Shown: positions 44,270-53,493, counted from the first letter of the stretch. The stretch is DNA of 64,000 nucleotides from Algoriphagus sp. (GCF_029254265.1 NZ_JAQWXX010000095.1:1-64000); one strand, 5' to 3'. Translations and numbers: made by a program. Notes: a model not told the origin generated them from the letters alone.

Positions 44270-44716
44270 CGTTCCCGTTGAGTGTCCAATCATGTTCCAC
44301 TCTTGGACTTCTAGATTAATTATAGCCATCATTCCGGGTTGAAGTCCTAAATAAGCTGAGCCTGTAATATTGGAAAGTAAAAGACTGATCGTTGGATTAT
44401 GACCAACCAAAAGACAAGTGTCAACATCTTTTGGTGTTTTTTCCAATAATGAAATCAGTGTATTCAAATCTCCTTGATAGATTTTTTTTGTGGTCTGCGA
44501 GTTCTTGATTACAATCGATTTTTCAATTAATTCAGCGGTCTCCTGAGTTCGTTGAGCTTCGGAGCAAAACATGAAATCCAGAGATACTCCTTTGGATTTT
44601 AGCGTTTGTCCTAGTCTAAAAACTTTTTCTCTCCCTCTAGATGTGAGTTGTCTTTCGAAATCCAAACCTTGAGAAAAACTTGCTTCGCCGTGCCTCAATA
44701 AGAATAACTGTTTCAT
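44249..44716 (-). CDS. sixA: Histidine phosphatase SixA-like
   Basis: A 155-residue phosphohistidine phosphatase of the RHG superfamily. The catalytic motif LFLLRHGEASFS is at residues 4-15, the second pocket FCSEAQRTQETAELI near 53-67, and the second catalytic His in CLLVGHNPTISLLL near 105-118. In enterobacteria SixA acts on histidine-phosphotransfer proteins and the nitrogen PTS; the target here is unknown. The ATG at 44716 is the natural start. It lies divergent from topA with about 154 bases between them. Confidence 0.88.
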   Translation of the reverse strand: MKQLFLLRHGEASFSQGLDFERQLTSRGREKVFRLGQTLKSKGVSLDFMFCSEAQRTQETAELIEKSIVIKNSQTTKKIYQGDLNTLISLLEKTPKDVDTCLLVGHNPTISLLLSNITGSAYLGLQPGMMAIINLEVQEWNMIGHSTGTLREILE

Positions 44717-44795
44717 TTATTGTGTCTTTTAACTTGAGAAATCTTGATTTATAGTTCAAAAATCCTTCCAAATAAAGGGAGATAAAAAGGATTAA

Positions 44796-44827
44796 TTTGG
44801 ACGAGAAAACAATGCCCTCTATTTTTA
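44796..44827 (+). promoter_or_regulatory. Candidate topA promoter
   Basis: TTTG at 44796-44799 and TATTTTTA at 44820-44827 are separated by 20 bases, close to the Bacteroidota pattern TTTG-(about 19-21)-TAnnTTTG with one mismatch in the -7 element. Transcription would begin about 35 bases ahead of the topA ATG at 44871. Confidence 0.4.
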
Positions 44828-44870
44828 GCACATCGAATAAGGGGATGAACCCTTTAAAAAATCAATTTTT

Positions 44871-47195
44871 ATGTCAAAAAACCTTGTTATCGTCGAGTCA
44901 CCTGCAAAAGCAAAAACTATTGAAGGTTACCTCGGCAAAGATTATAAAGTAGCTTCCAGCTACGGTCATGTGCGTGATCTTCCAAAAGGAGATAAAGCTA
45001 TTGATATTAAAAACAGGTTTAATCCGACATATGAAGTCACTGCGGACAAAAAAGAGGTAATCAAAAATCTCAAAAATTTAGTCAAAGATGCAGAGACAAT
45101 CTATCTGGCGAGTGACGACGACCGTGAGGGGGAAGCCATTTCCTGGCATTTGAAAGAGGTGTTGAAGCTGAAGGATGAAAATACAAAGCGGATTGTTTTT
45201 CGGGAGATTACTAAAAATGCGATCACTAAAGCAATCGAAAATCCGAGATCTATCGATTATGATTTGGTAAATGCCCAACAAGCTCGAAGAATTTTAGACC
45301 GATTGGTTGGCTTTGAACTTTCCCCTATACTTTGGAAAAAGATTAAAACTGGTCTATCTGCTGGGCGTGTGCAGTCCGTAGCTGTGCGCTTAATCGTGGA
45401 AAGAGAACGAGAAATCGAGCAGCATAAATCAAAGTCAAGCTTTCGAATCACTGCAATTTTCGAGGTAGAAGGAAAAACTTTTCAGGCGGAATTGCCTAAA
45501 AAATTTGAAACTAAAGCTGAGGCGGAAGAATTTCTAAAAAATTGTTTGTCTGCTGAGTTTTCAGTCGAAAACCTGGAGAAAAAACCTACTAAAAAGACAC
45601 CAGCAGCACCTTTTACGACATCAACTCTACAGCAAGAAGCAAGTAGAAAGCTATATTTCTCTGTGGCACAAACGATGTCTGTAGCTCAAAAGCTTTATGA
45701 AGCGGGAAAAATAACCTACATGAGAACGGATAGTGTAAACTTATCCGATGATGCGATGAGTTCTGCAAAAAATGCCATCGTCAATTCTTTTGGAGAGCAA
45801 TATCACAAGTCACGAAAATTTACCACCAAGTCAGAAGGAGCACAGGAAGCTCACGAAGCTATTCGACCTACAGACTTTTCAAGTTTTGAAGTGACAGGTG
45901 AGCGAAACGAACAGCGATTGTATGAGTTGATTTGGAAGCGAGCTATCGCTTCTCAAATGGCTGATGCAGCTTTGGAAAAAACCACGATTACCATAAAGAT
46001 CTCCAATGCAGATCAAAAATTGATTGCAACCGGTGAAGTAATCAAGTTTGACGGTTTCCTAAAAGTATACTTAGAAGATACAGATGACGAACCTGAAGAA
46101 GACGAAGCAAATGGAAAGGCTCTTCTGCCTCCTTTGACTATTGGTCAATCTTTAAGTTTGCAAGAAATGAAAGGGCGTGAGTCATTTACAAGACCTGCAC
46201 CAAGATATACAGAAGCTTCTTTGGTAAAGAAATTGGAAGAATTAGGCATTGGTAGACCTTCAACTTATGCACCTACTATTTCTACTATTCAGAGAAGGGA
46301 ATATGTGATCAAAGAGTCCAGAGATGGCGTTCCTAGAAAATATGTAGAAATGATTATTTCTGACGGTAAATTCTCTGATGCTACCAAAACTGAGACCACT
46401 GGAGCGGAGAAACAAAAACTTTTCCCTACGAATATTGCTATGGTAGTGAACGACTTTCTGGTTGAGCACTTCCCGAATGTGATTGATTTTAGCTTTACAG
46501 CAAGAGTTGAAAAAGAGTTTGATGATATTGCTTCAGGAGGTCAGGTTTGGCAGGATATGTTGGAATCCTTCTATGGGAAATTTCATCAAAGTGTATCTGA
46601 TACGGAGCAGGTTTCCAGGCAGGATATCAATTCCAGCCGTGAAATTGGAGTCCATCCGGTGAGTGGGAAGCCAATCATTGCTAGACTGGGAAAATTCGGG
46701 CCTTTGGTTCAAATAGGAGACAGTGAGGATGAAGAGAAGCAATTTGCAAGCTTGAAAAAAGGTCAATTCATCGAGAATATAACGCTTGAAGATGCCCTGG
46801 AATTATTCAAGCTTCCTCGCGATGTTGGTCATTTTGAGGATAAAAAGATTGTTGCGGCTATTGGAAGATTTGGACCATATATCAGACACGATGGAGCGTT
46901 TGTTTCTTTGGGAAAAGAACTTGATCCTTTGAGTATCACTGAAGAGGAGGCGATACAACTCATTAAAGATAAAAGAGAAGCAGATGCTAAAAAGCATATC
47001 AAGTCCTTTGATGAAGACCCTGAAATTCAGATTTTGAATGGTCGATGGGGGCCGTATATTAAGAAGGGAAAAGACAATTTCAAGATTCCAAAAGGAAAAG
47101 AAGCGGAGAGCTTAACCTACGCTGAGACCATCGAAATTATTGAAAATCAGCCTGAAGTGAAGAAAAAAGGAAGGTTTGCTAAAAAGAAGAGCTAA
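44871..47195 (+). CDS. topA: DNA topoisomerase I
   Basis: A type IA topoisomerase that relaxes negative supercoils. The 774 residues carry the Toprim domain (LVIVESPAKAKTIEGYL and ASDDDREGEAISWHL) and the catalytic Tyr at about residue 283 in ITYMRTDSVNLSD. The GIGRPSTYAPTISTIQRREY motif lies near 458-477. The C-terminal region has no Cys4 zinc fingers; instead it has three repeated modules with GKFGPLVQIGD, GRFGPYIRHDG and GRWGPYIKKGK, as in other Bacteroidota TopA. It is likely transcribed from its own promoter. Confidence 0.95.
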   Translation: MSKNLVIVESPAKAKTIEGYLGKDYKVASSYGHVRDLPKGDKAIDIKNRFNPTYEVTADKKEVIKNLKNLVKDAETIYLASDDDREGEAISWHLKEVLKLKDENTKRIVFREITKNAITKAIENPRSIDYDLVNAQQARRILDRLVGFELSPILWKKIKTGLSAGRVQSVAVRLIVEREREIEQHKSKSSFRITAIFEVEGKTFQAELPKKFETKAEAEEFLKNCLSAEFSVENLEKKPTKKTPAAPFTTSTLQQEASRKLYFSVAQTMSVAQKLYEAGKITYMRTDSVNLSDDAMSSAKNAIVNSFGEQYHKSRKFTTKSEGAQEAHEAIRPTDFSSFEVTGERNEQRLYELIWKRAIASQMADAALEKTTITIKISNADQKLIATGEVIKFDGFLKVYLEDTDDEPEEDEANGKALLPPLTIGQSLSLQEMKGRESFTRPAPRYTEASLVKKLEELGIGRPSTYAPTISTIQRREYVIKESRDGVPRKYVEMIISDGKFSDATKTETTGAEKQKLFPTNIAMVVNDFLVEHFPNVIDFSFTARVEKEFDDIASGGQVWQDMLESFYGKFHQSVSDTEQVSRQDINSSREIGVHPVSGKPIIARLGKFGPLVQIGDSEDEEKQFASLKKGQFIENITLEDALELFKLPRDVGHFEDKKIVAAIGRFGPYIRHDGAFVSLGKELDPLSITEEEAIQLIKDKREADAKKHIKSFDEDPEIQILNGRWGPYIKKGKDNFKIPKGKEAESLTYAETIEIIENQPEVKKKGRFAKKKS

Positions 47196-47248
47196 TTCAT
47201 CCCTACAATAATTAGTAGTGAGAGCTAATTTGATTTAATACTATTCCT

Positions 47249-48370
47249 GTGAAGACAAGACAAATTCAGACATTAACCAAGACTGTTTTTTTCTTGTCTT
47301 TTCTTTTTTTAGGAAGTTCAGTTTTTGGACAGCGGGTCTTTAAGGGGTCCGTGGTCGATGCTTCCCGAAATGAACCCATTCCTTACGCAACCATCTTTTT
47401 GACCAATACGACCTTCGGTATCACAGCCGATGAGGAGGGGAAGTTTTCTATGGAAATCCCCAAAGGTAATTACGATGTGATCGTCCGGATGCTAGGATTT
47501 GAGTCTTTGACTTTTGCTTTGAATTCAGCTGAGTTAAAACCTCAAGGTTATAAAATTATGCTTTTGCCTCTCGAGGATGAATTGGATTTGATTGAAGTTG
47601 AGGAAGAACGAGACCCAGCTTGGTATAGGAATCTTGAAATTTTTAAAATGTATTTTCTTGGATCCTCTATAAACGCAAAAAAATCTATTATTCAGAATGA
47701 GAAAGATCTTCGATTAGATGATCAATCCCAACCGGGAATACTAAATGTGAAAGCGGCTGATGTTTTGAAAATCAAAAATCCAAATCTTGGGTACCAACTT
47801 GAATATGTTTTGACTGATTTTAGTTTTGACCGAAGGAGAGGATATATTTTTTATGGAGGTAATCCACTATTTATTCAGGATACCTCGGCACAAAAGGGAA
47901 AGGTGAAAAACATAGAAAAAAACCGGGAAGAGGCTTATCGGGGAAGTTTGCAACATTTTATCCGTGCGCTGTATCGAGGTAAAGTTGCTGAGGAGGGATT
48001 TGAAATCCGGAGACTAGATCGGATTCCCAAGGATGGTGGTTTTCTGGATCAGTTGAACAGCCAAGTATTGGACGAAGAATCGTTAATGACTCGGGGAGAG
48101 GATGGAAAAGTGACGATCAGCTACGATTTCCATTTGCATATTCTTTACAAACTTGAAAAGGAATCCAGTGAATATGCTGGTATAATGAATGGTAAAAAGG
48201 CTATCAATCAAACTTCTATAATGAAGCTTGAAGTGGATTCGCTTGAGCTATATGAAAATGGGGGCTATGCAAATCCTTTTGGCATCATGGTGGAGGGCTA
48301 CATGGCATGGGAGCGAGTGGCCGATCTTCTACCATTGGATTATAAAGAAAAAAGCGATCAGAAGCCTTAG
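47249..48370 (+). CDS. Exported carboxypeptidase-like-domain protein
   Basis: A 373-residue exported protein, start GTG at 47249, signal KTVFFLSFLFLGSSVFGQ. Residues about 28-110 form a CarboxypepD_reg-like beta domain: FKGSVVDASRNEPIPYATI and GITADEEGKFSMEIPKGNYDVIV. The remaining 260 residues, with EERDPAWYRNLEIFKMYFLG, belong to no family I can name. It lacks a TonB barrel, so this is the stand-alone type often found on the Bacteroidota cell surface. It begins 53 bases after topA on the same strand. Function unknown. Confidence 0.72.
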   Translation: MKTRQIQTLTKTVFFLSFLFLGSSVFGQRVFKGSVVDASRNEPIPYATIFLTNTTFGITADEEGKFSMEIPKGNYDVIVRMLGFESLTFALNSAELKPQGYKIMLLPLEDELDLIEVEEERDPAWYRNLEIFKMYFLGSSINAKKSIIQNEKDLRLDDQSQPGILNVKAADVLKIKNPNLGYQLEYVLTDFSFDRRRGYIFYGGNPLFIQDTSAQKGKVKNIEKNREEAYRGSLQHFIRALYRGKVAEEGFEIRRLDRIPKDGGFLDQLNSQVLDEESLMTRGEDGKVTISYDFHLHILYKLEKESSEYAGIMNGKKAINQTSIMKLEVDSLELYENGGYANPFGIMVEGYMAWERVADLLPLDYKEKSDQKP

Positions 48371-48417
48371 ACTTCCTTTCGCTTTTTCAATTTGTTGTTG
48401 ATGGATTTACAGGTCTT

Positions 48418-49296
48418 TTATTTGGCAAAGTTTGGATCTCGATAACTGGGATTAGGATACTTATAGAATCCCTCACCTGTTTTTTCACCCAATTTCCCTT
48501 GGTCGATGTAAGTTTTTAAAAGTTTCGCAAAAGCCTGAGATGCAGCATCCGGCATATTATGAGTGACATGCCAAGCTGTCTCGAGTCCTATGCTATCCAA
48601 AATCCCAAATGGACCCATTGGCATATGGAAATTTACCATCCAAGATTTATCAATATCCTCAATTTCCGCTACATCACGAGTCTTTAATTTACCTGCTGCA
48701 CCAATCAAAGCCATTAACATGGTATTGAAAATATATCCCGGATTTTCTTTTTTGACCAAAACCGGAACTTGATTCAGTTTTCTTCCCAGGACTTCCAGCA
48801 AAGGGATCAAGTCAGGATCTGTACCAGGATGAGGCATGATATCTACTATCCTCGAATAAAACACATCATGAAAGTGAAAAGCACAGAATTTAGCCGGTCT
48901 TCCTGAATCTTTGGAAAACATGGATGGAAGCAAGTAGGAGGTGTTGGTAGTGAAAATGGTCTTTTCAGGTGCGATTTCTCCAAATTGCTTCCATACTTTT
49001 TTCTTAAGTTCTGGATTCTCAGTGACACTTTCATTAATGAAATCAGCATCTTCAACTGCCTCTAATGGATCCAATGTAAATGTGATTCGCTTTAATGCCA
49101 TTTCTCCCGCTTCCTCAGAAAGCTCCCCTGCTTTATCCAATTGTCGGAGGATCTTTTCCATTGTTTTGAGGGAAAAGTCCAGACTCTTCTGTTGAATGTC
49201 ATATACAGATACCTGATAGCCGGAAATAGCTGATTGTAAGGCAACTCTTGATCCGAGCGTTCCTGCTCCAAGAATGCAAATTTTATTTATGTTCAT
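48418..49296 (-). CDS. 3-hydroxyacyl-CoA dehydrogenase
   Basis: NAD-dependent oxidation of 3-hydroxyacyl-CoA in beta-oxidation. The 292-residue protein begins with the Rossmann motif KICILGAGTLGSRVALQ and has NESVTENPELKKKVW near 88-102. The catalytic His region is FCAFHFHDVFYSRIVDI, where typical members read HFFNPV, so the active-site pocket is altered. KKENPGYIFNTMLMALI and GPFGILDSIGLETAWHV follow as expected. It is last in a minus-strand operon, one base after the kinase gene, and may complete the oxidation of the product made by the acyl-CoA dehydrogenase. Confidence 0.88.
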   Translation of the reverse strand: MNINKICILGAGTLGSRVALQSAISGYQVSVYDIQQKSLDFSLKTMEKILRQLDKAGELSEEAGEMALKRITFTLDPLEAVEDADFINESVTENPELKKKVWKQFGEIAPEKTIFTTNTSYLLPSMFSKDSGRPAKFCAFHFHDVFYSRIVDIMPHPGTDPDLIPLLEVLGRKLNQVPVLVKKENPGYIFNTMLMALIGAAGKLKTRDVAEIEDIDKSWMVNFHMPMGPFGILDSIGLETAWHVTHNMPDAASQAFAKLLKTYIDQGKLGEKTGEGFYKYPNPSYRDPNFAK

Positions 49297-49297
49297 T

Positions 49298-50326
49298 TTA
49301 AATTTTTTGAGTTTCTAAACTTTTGATGGCCATTTTTCCTGACGCTTCAACTACTTGTATCAATCCTGCAAATCGGGGGTCGCTTGCATTTCCTTGCTTG
49401 AATCTTTTGTAGATCTGCTGTGCAATCACGGCTACTTTCACGATTCCGAAAATGTAATAAAACAGCATTTCACTCATGTCGAGCTTACTTTTTTGGCCGT
49501 AATATTGAATTACTTCTGACCGAGTCATATTTCCAGGAAGATGGGAAATGTTAAAGAGTTTCAAGGCTTCAGGATCTGATGCTTCACACCAATATGCCAG
49601 GGTAGTTCCTAAGTCCATCAAAGGATCTCCCACAGTAGCCATTTCCCAATCCAAGACAGCCTTTATCTCTTTGATATTTTCTGGATTAAGGACAAGGTTG
49701 TCGTATTTAAAATCATTGTGAATGAATCCGGTATTTTCACTTTTAGGGATTTCTGACTGAAGCCACTCGATCGCCCGCTCAAGTTCAGGAAGTTCATTTG
49801 TCTTTGCTCGGAAATACCGTTCACTCCATCCCTCGACCTGTCTTTGCACATAGCCTGTAGGTTTCCCTAAGTTGATCAGGCCAGAATTTACAAGTTCCAG
49901 TTGATGCAATTCAAGGAGACAATCGATAGCCGACTGAGATAGGGAATGAAATTCCTCTGGTGATATGGATATCCCTTGAGGAACCTTATTTCTAAGAATA
50001 AATCCCTCTACGTGTTCCATGACAAAAAAGGGGGCTTGAAAAATATCCACATCTTCACAAAACAATACTGGTTTTGGAGCTTTGGGGTATCCCGCTTTTT
50101 GAAGGGCTTTTAGAACACTGATCTCCCTGCCCATATCATGCGCTTTGCTTATTTTTTCTCCGAAAGGAGCTCTGCGGATTACAAAGGTCTTTTCTGGAGT
50201 CTGAAATTTAAATGTAAGATTAGAGTAACCTCCCTTGAATTGTGTGATTCCGGAAACATCTCCTTTAACATCCAATTTTTGATTCAGGTAGTCTACTAAG
50301 TTTTTGAAATCTAATGATTCGGCCAT
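49298..50326 (-). CDS. APH-type phosphotransferase (hydroxyacyl-CoA kinase candidate, LvaA/ACAD11-like)
   Basis: A 342-residue kinase of the aminoglycoside-phosphotransferase fold. It has FVIRRAPFGEKISKAHDMGRE near residues 45-65 (ATP-binding Lys/Arg region), the catalytic loop FIHNDFKYDNLVLNP near 201-215 and the metal Asp in AVLDWEMATVGDPLMDLG near 224-241. This subgroup is the one fused to acyl-CoA dehydrogenase in vertebrate ACAD10/11 and is LvaA in Pseudomonas, which phosphorylates 4-hydroxyacyl-CoA. The neighbouring acyl-CoA dehydrogenase strengthens the comparison. It is not expected to be an antibiotic resistance enzyme. Confidence 0.85.
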   Translation of the reverse strand: MAESLDFKNLVDYLNQKLDVKGDVSGITQFKGGYSNLTFKFQTPEKTFVIRRAPFGEKISKAHDMGREISVLKALQKAGYPKAPKPVLFCEDVDIFQAPFFVMEHVEGFILRNKVPQGISISPEEFHSLSQSAIDCLLELHQLELVNSGLINLGKPTGYVQRQVEGWSERYFRAKTNELPELERAIEWLQSEIPKSENTGFIHNDFKYDNLVLNPENIKEIKAVLDWEMATVGDPLMDLGTTLAYWCEASDPEALKLFNISHLPGNMTRSEVIQYYGQKSKLDMSEMLFYYIFGIVKVAVIAQQIYKRFKQGNASDPRFAGLIQVVEASGKMAIKSLETQKI

Positions 50327-50328
50327 AA

Positions 50329-51540
50329 TTACTTTTTCTGAGCTAAATAAGACTTCAAGATGCTTCGAGCTAGTGAAGCCTTATGAACCTCATCTGGTCC
50401 ATCATAGATTCTTGCTCCTCGCTCATGGCGATACCAAAATGAAAGTAAGGTGTCATCAGTGATTCCAAGTGCTCCATGGACCTGTATGGATCGATCGATG
50501 ACTTTCATCAGGACGTCTGCGACAAAAAATTTTATTGTAGAAATATCTTCCCTTACCGCTTTGGCACCTTTAAGCTGCATCTGCTGGGCTGTATCCATCA
50601 CCATCAATCTGCTTGCTTTGATCTCAGCTCGGCTTTCGGCAATCCAGTTTTGGATGGTCTGTTTTTCGGCAAGTGGCTTTCCAAGATCCAATTCACGTGA
50701 TAAAGCTCGTTTACACATCATATCAAATGCACGTTCACAGATTCCAATCCATCTCATACAATGATGAATCCTTCCCGGTCCCAATCGTTCCTGTGCCAAA
50801 GCAAAACCTTGTCCTTCTTCCCCAATCAAATTTTCAACGGGGACCAAGCAATCTTCAAATTTGACTTCAGCATGAGATAGGTAATCCTCTCCGGCTTCCC
50901 CCATGATTGGGATATTTCTAACAAAGCGATACCCGGGAGAATCTAGAGGAACGATTATCATACTGGCCCGCTGGTATTTTGACTCTGCTTCAGGATTAGT
51001 AACAGCCATTACGATTGTAAATGCTGCGCCATCTGCTGCGGTGGTAAACCATTTGTGACCATTAATCCGGTAATGATCCCCTTCCCGGATGGCGGTGGTA
51101 CCCATATTTACCGGATTACTCCCAGCAAATGCCGGCTCAGTCATGGCAAAGCAGCTTCTGATTTTTCCTTCTTGAAGTGGCTTAAGATATTTTTCTTTTT
51201 GAAGCTCCGAACCAAAAAGATGCAGCAATTCCATATTTCCAATATCCGGAGCATTGCAGTTGAATACATAATGCCCAAGTGGACTATGACCTAAAATTTC
51301 TGATACTTGAGCAAATTGAACCAAATCCAATCCTAATCCTCCTTCTTCAGGCGAAAGGTGAGGAGCGAAAAGCCCTTCTGATTTGGCTTTTTCACGAAGC
51401 TCATTCAGATAGGGTAAATATTCTCGGAATGGCCCTTGCACAATTGCAAGATCCTTTGGATATAAATAAGTTTTGACAAAATCCCGGTAGCGATCCAGCA
51501 AAATTGATAGATCTCCGGTGAAGTTATTTTGGGTTTGCAT
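50329..51540 (-). CDS. Acyl-CoA dehydrogenase (LvaC/ACAD11-like)
   Basis: A 403-residue FAD enzyme of the acyl-CoA dehydrogenase fold. It has CFAMTEPAFAGSNPVNMGTT (FAD/substrate motif, residues about 130-149), DHYRINGHKWFTTAADGAAF near 155-174, and the C-terminal IQVHGALGITDDTLLSFWYRHERGARIYDGPDEVH region near 345-380, where YDGPDEVH takes the place of the YEGT motif. In the levulinate pathway the homologue removes phosphate from a 4-phosphoacyl-CoA. Gaps of 4 bases to the SDR gene and 2 to the kinase gene mark an operon. Confidence 0.9.
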   Translation of the reverse strand: MQTQNNFTGDLSILLDRYRDFVKTYLYPKDLAIVQGPFREYLPYLNELREKAKSEGLFAPHLSPEEGGLGLDLVQFAQVSEILGHSPLGHYVFNCNAPDIGNMELLHLFGSELQKEKYLKPLQEGKIRSCFAMTEPAFAGSNPVNMGTTAIREGDHYRINGHKWFTTAADGAAFTIVMAVTNPEAESKYQRASMIIVPLDSPGYRFVRNIPIMGEAGEDYLSHAEVKFEDCLVPVENLIGEEGQGFALAQERLGPGRIHHCMRWIGICERAFDMMCKRALSRELDLGKPLAEKQTIQNWIAESRAEIKASRLMVMDTAQQMQLKGAKAVREDISTIKFFVADVLMKVIDRSIQVHGALGITDDTLLSFWYRHERGARIYDGPDEVHKASLARSILKSYLAQKK

Positions 51541-51544
51541 GATA

Positions 51545-52312
51545 TTAGATTGTAAATCCCCCGTCGGCAGTAAACACAGCCCCAGTAGAATAAGATGATG
51601 CCGTAGAGGCTAGAAAAAGTGCCATAGCGCCGATTTCTTCACTCGTGCCAGAACGCTTGATAGATAATTGCTTCATTAGCATGGACATGATTTTTTCATT
51701 GGACCAAAGCGCTTCCGAAAATTTAGTTTCAATCAAGCCTGGACAAATGACATTAACTCTGATTTTTGATTCTCCCCATTCCTTTGCAAATACTTTTGTC
51801 AAAGAAATTAATGCAGCCTTACTGACTGAGTAGATTCCAAGACCCTGCTCCGGTGAGATTCCACCAATGGAGCTGATATTGATGACTGAAGCCGAAGAGG
51901 ACTTCCGTAAATGTGGAAAGCAAAGTCGGCAAAGTTCAAATGGAGCTTTCAGATTGACATCCATGATTTTATCAAAAGCTTCTAGACTTGTCTCATGGAT
52001 AGGTCCAAATACAGGATTTGAAGCAGCATTATTTACCAAAATATCCAACTGACCATAGGTAGCAATGGTTTTTTCTACCAAAAGCGGAAGCTCGTCCATA
52101 TTTCCAACATTACAGGCGATTCCAGTTGCTTCATAGCCTTTTGACTTCAGTTGATTTGCCATTTCATCAAGAGTGTCTTGTTTGCGACTACTCAGAACCA
52201 CTTTTGCACCTGCAGCAGCAAATATCTCTGCAATGCTGAATCCGATTCCTTTACTGGCACCTGTAATCAGTGCTACTTTTCCATCCAGAGAAAAAACTGA
52301 TGATAAATCCAT
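51545..52312 (-). CDS. SDR-family oxidoreductase (LvaD-like candidate)
   Basis: A 255-residue short-chain dehydrogenase. The cofactor motif is ITGASKGIGFSIAEI (about 16-30), NNAASNPVFG lies near 89-98, and the catalytic Ser-Tyr-Lys is in NISSIGGI and IYSVSKAALISL (about 143-167). The Arg in LSSRKQDTLDEMA after beta-2 suggests NADPH. It is the first gene of the minus-strand operon with the acyl-CoA dehydrogenase. By analogy with LvaD it could reduce a 4-oxoacyl-CoA to the 4-hydroxy form, an inference from gene order. Confidence 0.88.
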   Translation of the reverse strand: MDLSSVFSLDGKVALITGASKGIGFSIAEIFAAAGAKVVLSSRKQDTLDEMANQLKSKGYEATGIACNVGNMDELPLLVEKTIATYGQLDILVNNAASNPVFGPIHETSLEAFDKIMDVNLKAPFELCRLCFPHLRKSSSASVINISSIGGISPEQGLGIYSVSKAALISLTKVFAKEWGESKIRVNVICPGLIETKFSEALWSNEKIMSMLMKQLSIKRSGTSEEIGAMALFLASTASSYSTGAVFTADGGFTI

Positions 52313-52524
52313 AATTCGAAGGTTTTATTAAGTACTCAAGATATAAAAAAATAGAAAAGAGACAGGGCAAAAACAGAATATATCGATAGTTTTAACAAGA
52401 ATTTAATTAGAAAAAACTAAAACTATATAAACCCATGAAATCGAGCATGACTCAAAAGTCACACACTGGGGTGATAATATTCTGCGAGATTCCATATGGC
52501 ATTTAAAAAACAAATTATAATCAT
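52313..52524. promoter_or_regulatory. Divergent regulatory gap with operator-like inverted repeats
   Basis: The 212-base gap sits between the divergent SDR operon and the dehydrogenase gene. ATAGTTTT (52386-52393) and AAAACTAT (52419-52426) form an 8-bp inverted repeat, and TGACT/AGTCA around CAAA (52448-52461) forms another. Their position between divergent promoters suits a regulator binding site. No regulator gene is adjacent, so the identity is open. Confidence 0.35.
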
Positions 52525-53493
52525 ATGAAAGAGGTAATTTTTGAAACCTGTGGAATGCCACTGGAAGTATTGAAACTAGTCGAAAGCGAAATCCCTGAAC
52601 CTAAAGGACATGAGGTTCAAATCAAAGTCATCGCCAGAAATATCAATCCTTCTGATATCATGTTTGTTCGGGGGATGTATGGCATTACACCCAAATTGCC
52701 GAGCAGTGCTGGATTTGAGGCTAGTGGAGTGGTCACTAAATCTGATGATGCAGGAAAAGTCCCTGTTGGGACACGAGTAATGTTTACTGCTATCGGTACT
52801 TGGCGAGAATATCTTTGTATTCCTGCAAACTTGGTGATTCCTGTCCCTCAAGGTATGTCGGATGAAGTAGCATGTCAGGCTTTTGTCAATCCTATGACAG
52901 CTTTTGGTATGATCGAGAAAAGTGGACTGAAATCAGGTGATTGGCTTTTAATCACAGCGGGAGCTTCAGCTTTTGGAAAATTTGCAATTCAAATGGCTAA
53001 GGCTAAAGGAATTATGGTTGCCTGTACTGTACGTCAGGATTCTCAAAAGGATTACTTGAAGGAATTGGGAGCTGATCTGGTCATTAACACTGAAAAAGAG
53101 AAACTACAAAAAATGATTGCTGAGCAAACTGGAGAAGGAGTTTCTGTAGTTTTTGATGCGGTAGGAGGGGTTTTGGGTGCCAAAGCATTAGCATCCTTGA
53201 AATCTGGAGGTAGAATGATGGTTTTTGGATTGCTCAGTTTGGAAAATATCCCATTAAATAGTGGTCTTTTGATTTTTAAAAATATCACAGTCGAAGGATT
53301 CTGGCTTTCCACTTGGATGGAAAGTATGACAGACTCTGAACGGAAAACAGTATTTAAATCTGTTTTTGGATTTTTGCTAGCATCTGACTCTAAGGTTGAT
53401 GTAGGAGAGACCTTTCCGCTGGAGAAATTTAAAGAAGCAATAGTGGCTTACGAAACTCAAGGGAGGAACGGAAAGATTTTGCTGATGAGTTAA
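52525..53493 (+). CDS. Zinc-free MDR dehydrogenase (quinone / enoyl reductase type)
   Basis: A 322-residue medium-chain dehydrogenase/reductase. VIARNINPSDIMFVRGMYG (about 37-55) is the NADPH-quinone/MECR-type opening. GWRNAMTAFGMIEKSG-like NPMTAFGMIEKSGLKSGDWLL precedes the Rossmann glycines in AGASAFGKFAIQMAKA (about 153-168), and VRQDSQKDYLKELGADLVINT follows. No structural or catalytic zinc Cys cluster is present. Relatives reduce trans-2-enoyl-CoA or quinones. It is divergent from the acyl-CoA operon, so it may share control with it. Confidence 0.85.
   Translation: MKEVIFETCGMPLEVLKLVESEIPEPKGHEVQIKVIARNINPSDIMFVRGMYGITPKLPSSAGFEASGVVTKSDDAGKVPVGTRVMFTAIGTWREYLCIPANLVIPVPQGMSDEVACQAFVNPMTAFGMIEKSGLKSGDWLLITAGASAFGKFAIQMAKAKGIMVACTVRQDSQKDYLKELGADLVINTEKEKLQKMIAEQTGEGVSVVFDAVGGVLGAKALASLKSGGRMMVFGLLSLENIPLNSGLLIFKNITVEGFWLSTWMESMTDSERKTVFKSVFGFLLASDSKVDVGETFPLEKFKEAIVAYETQGRNGKILLMS

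Noticed and set aside
49298..50326. Reading the APH-fold gene as an aminoglycoside-resistance enzyme
   Set aside because: Its sequence and the acyl-CoA dehydrogenase neighbours match the acyl-CoA-associated kinase subgroup instead.
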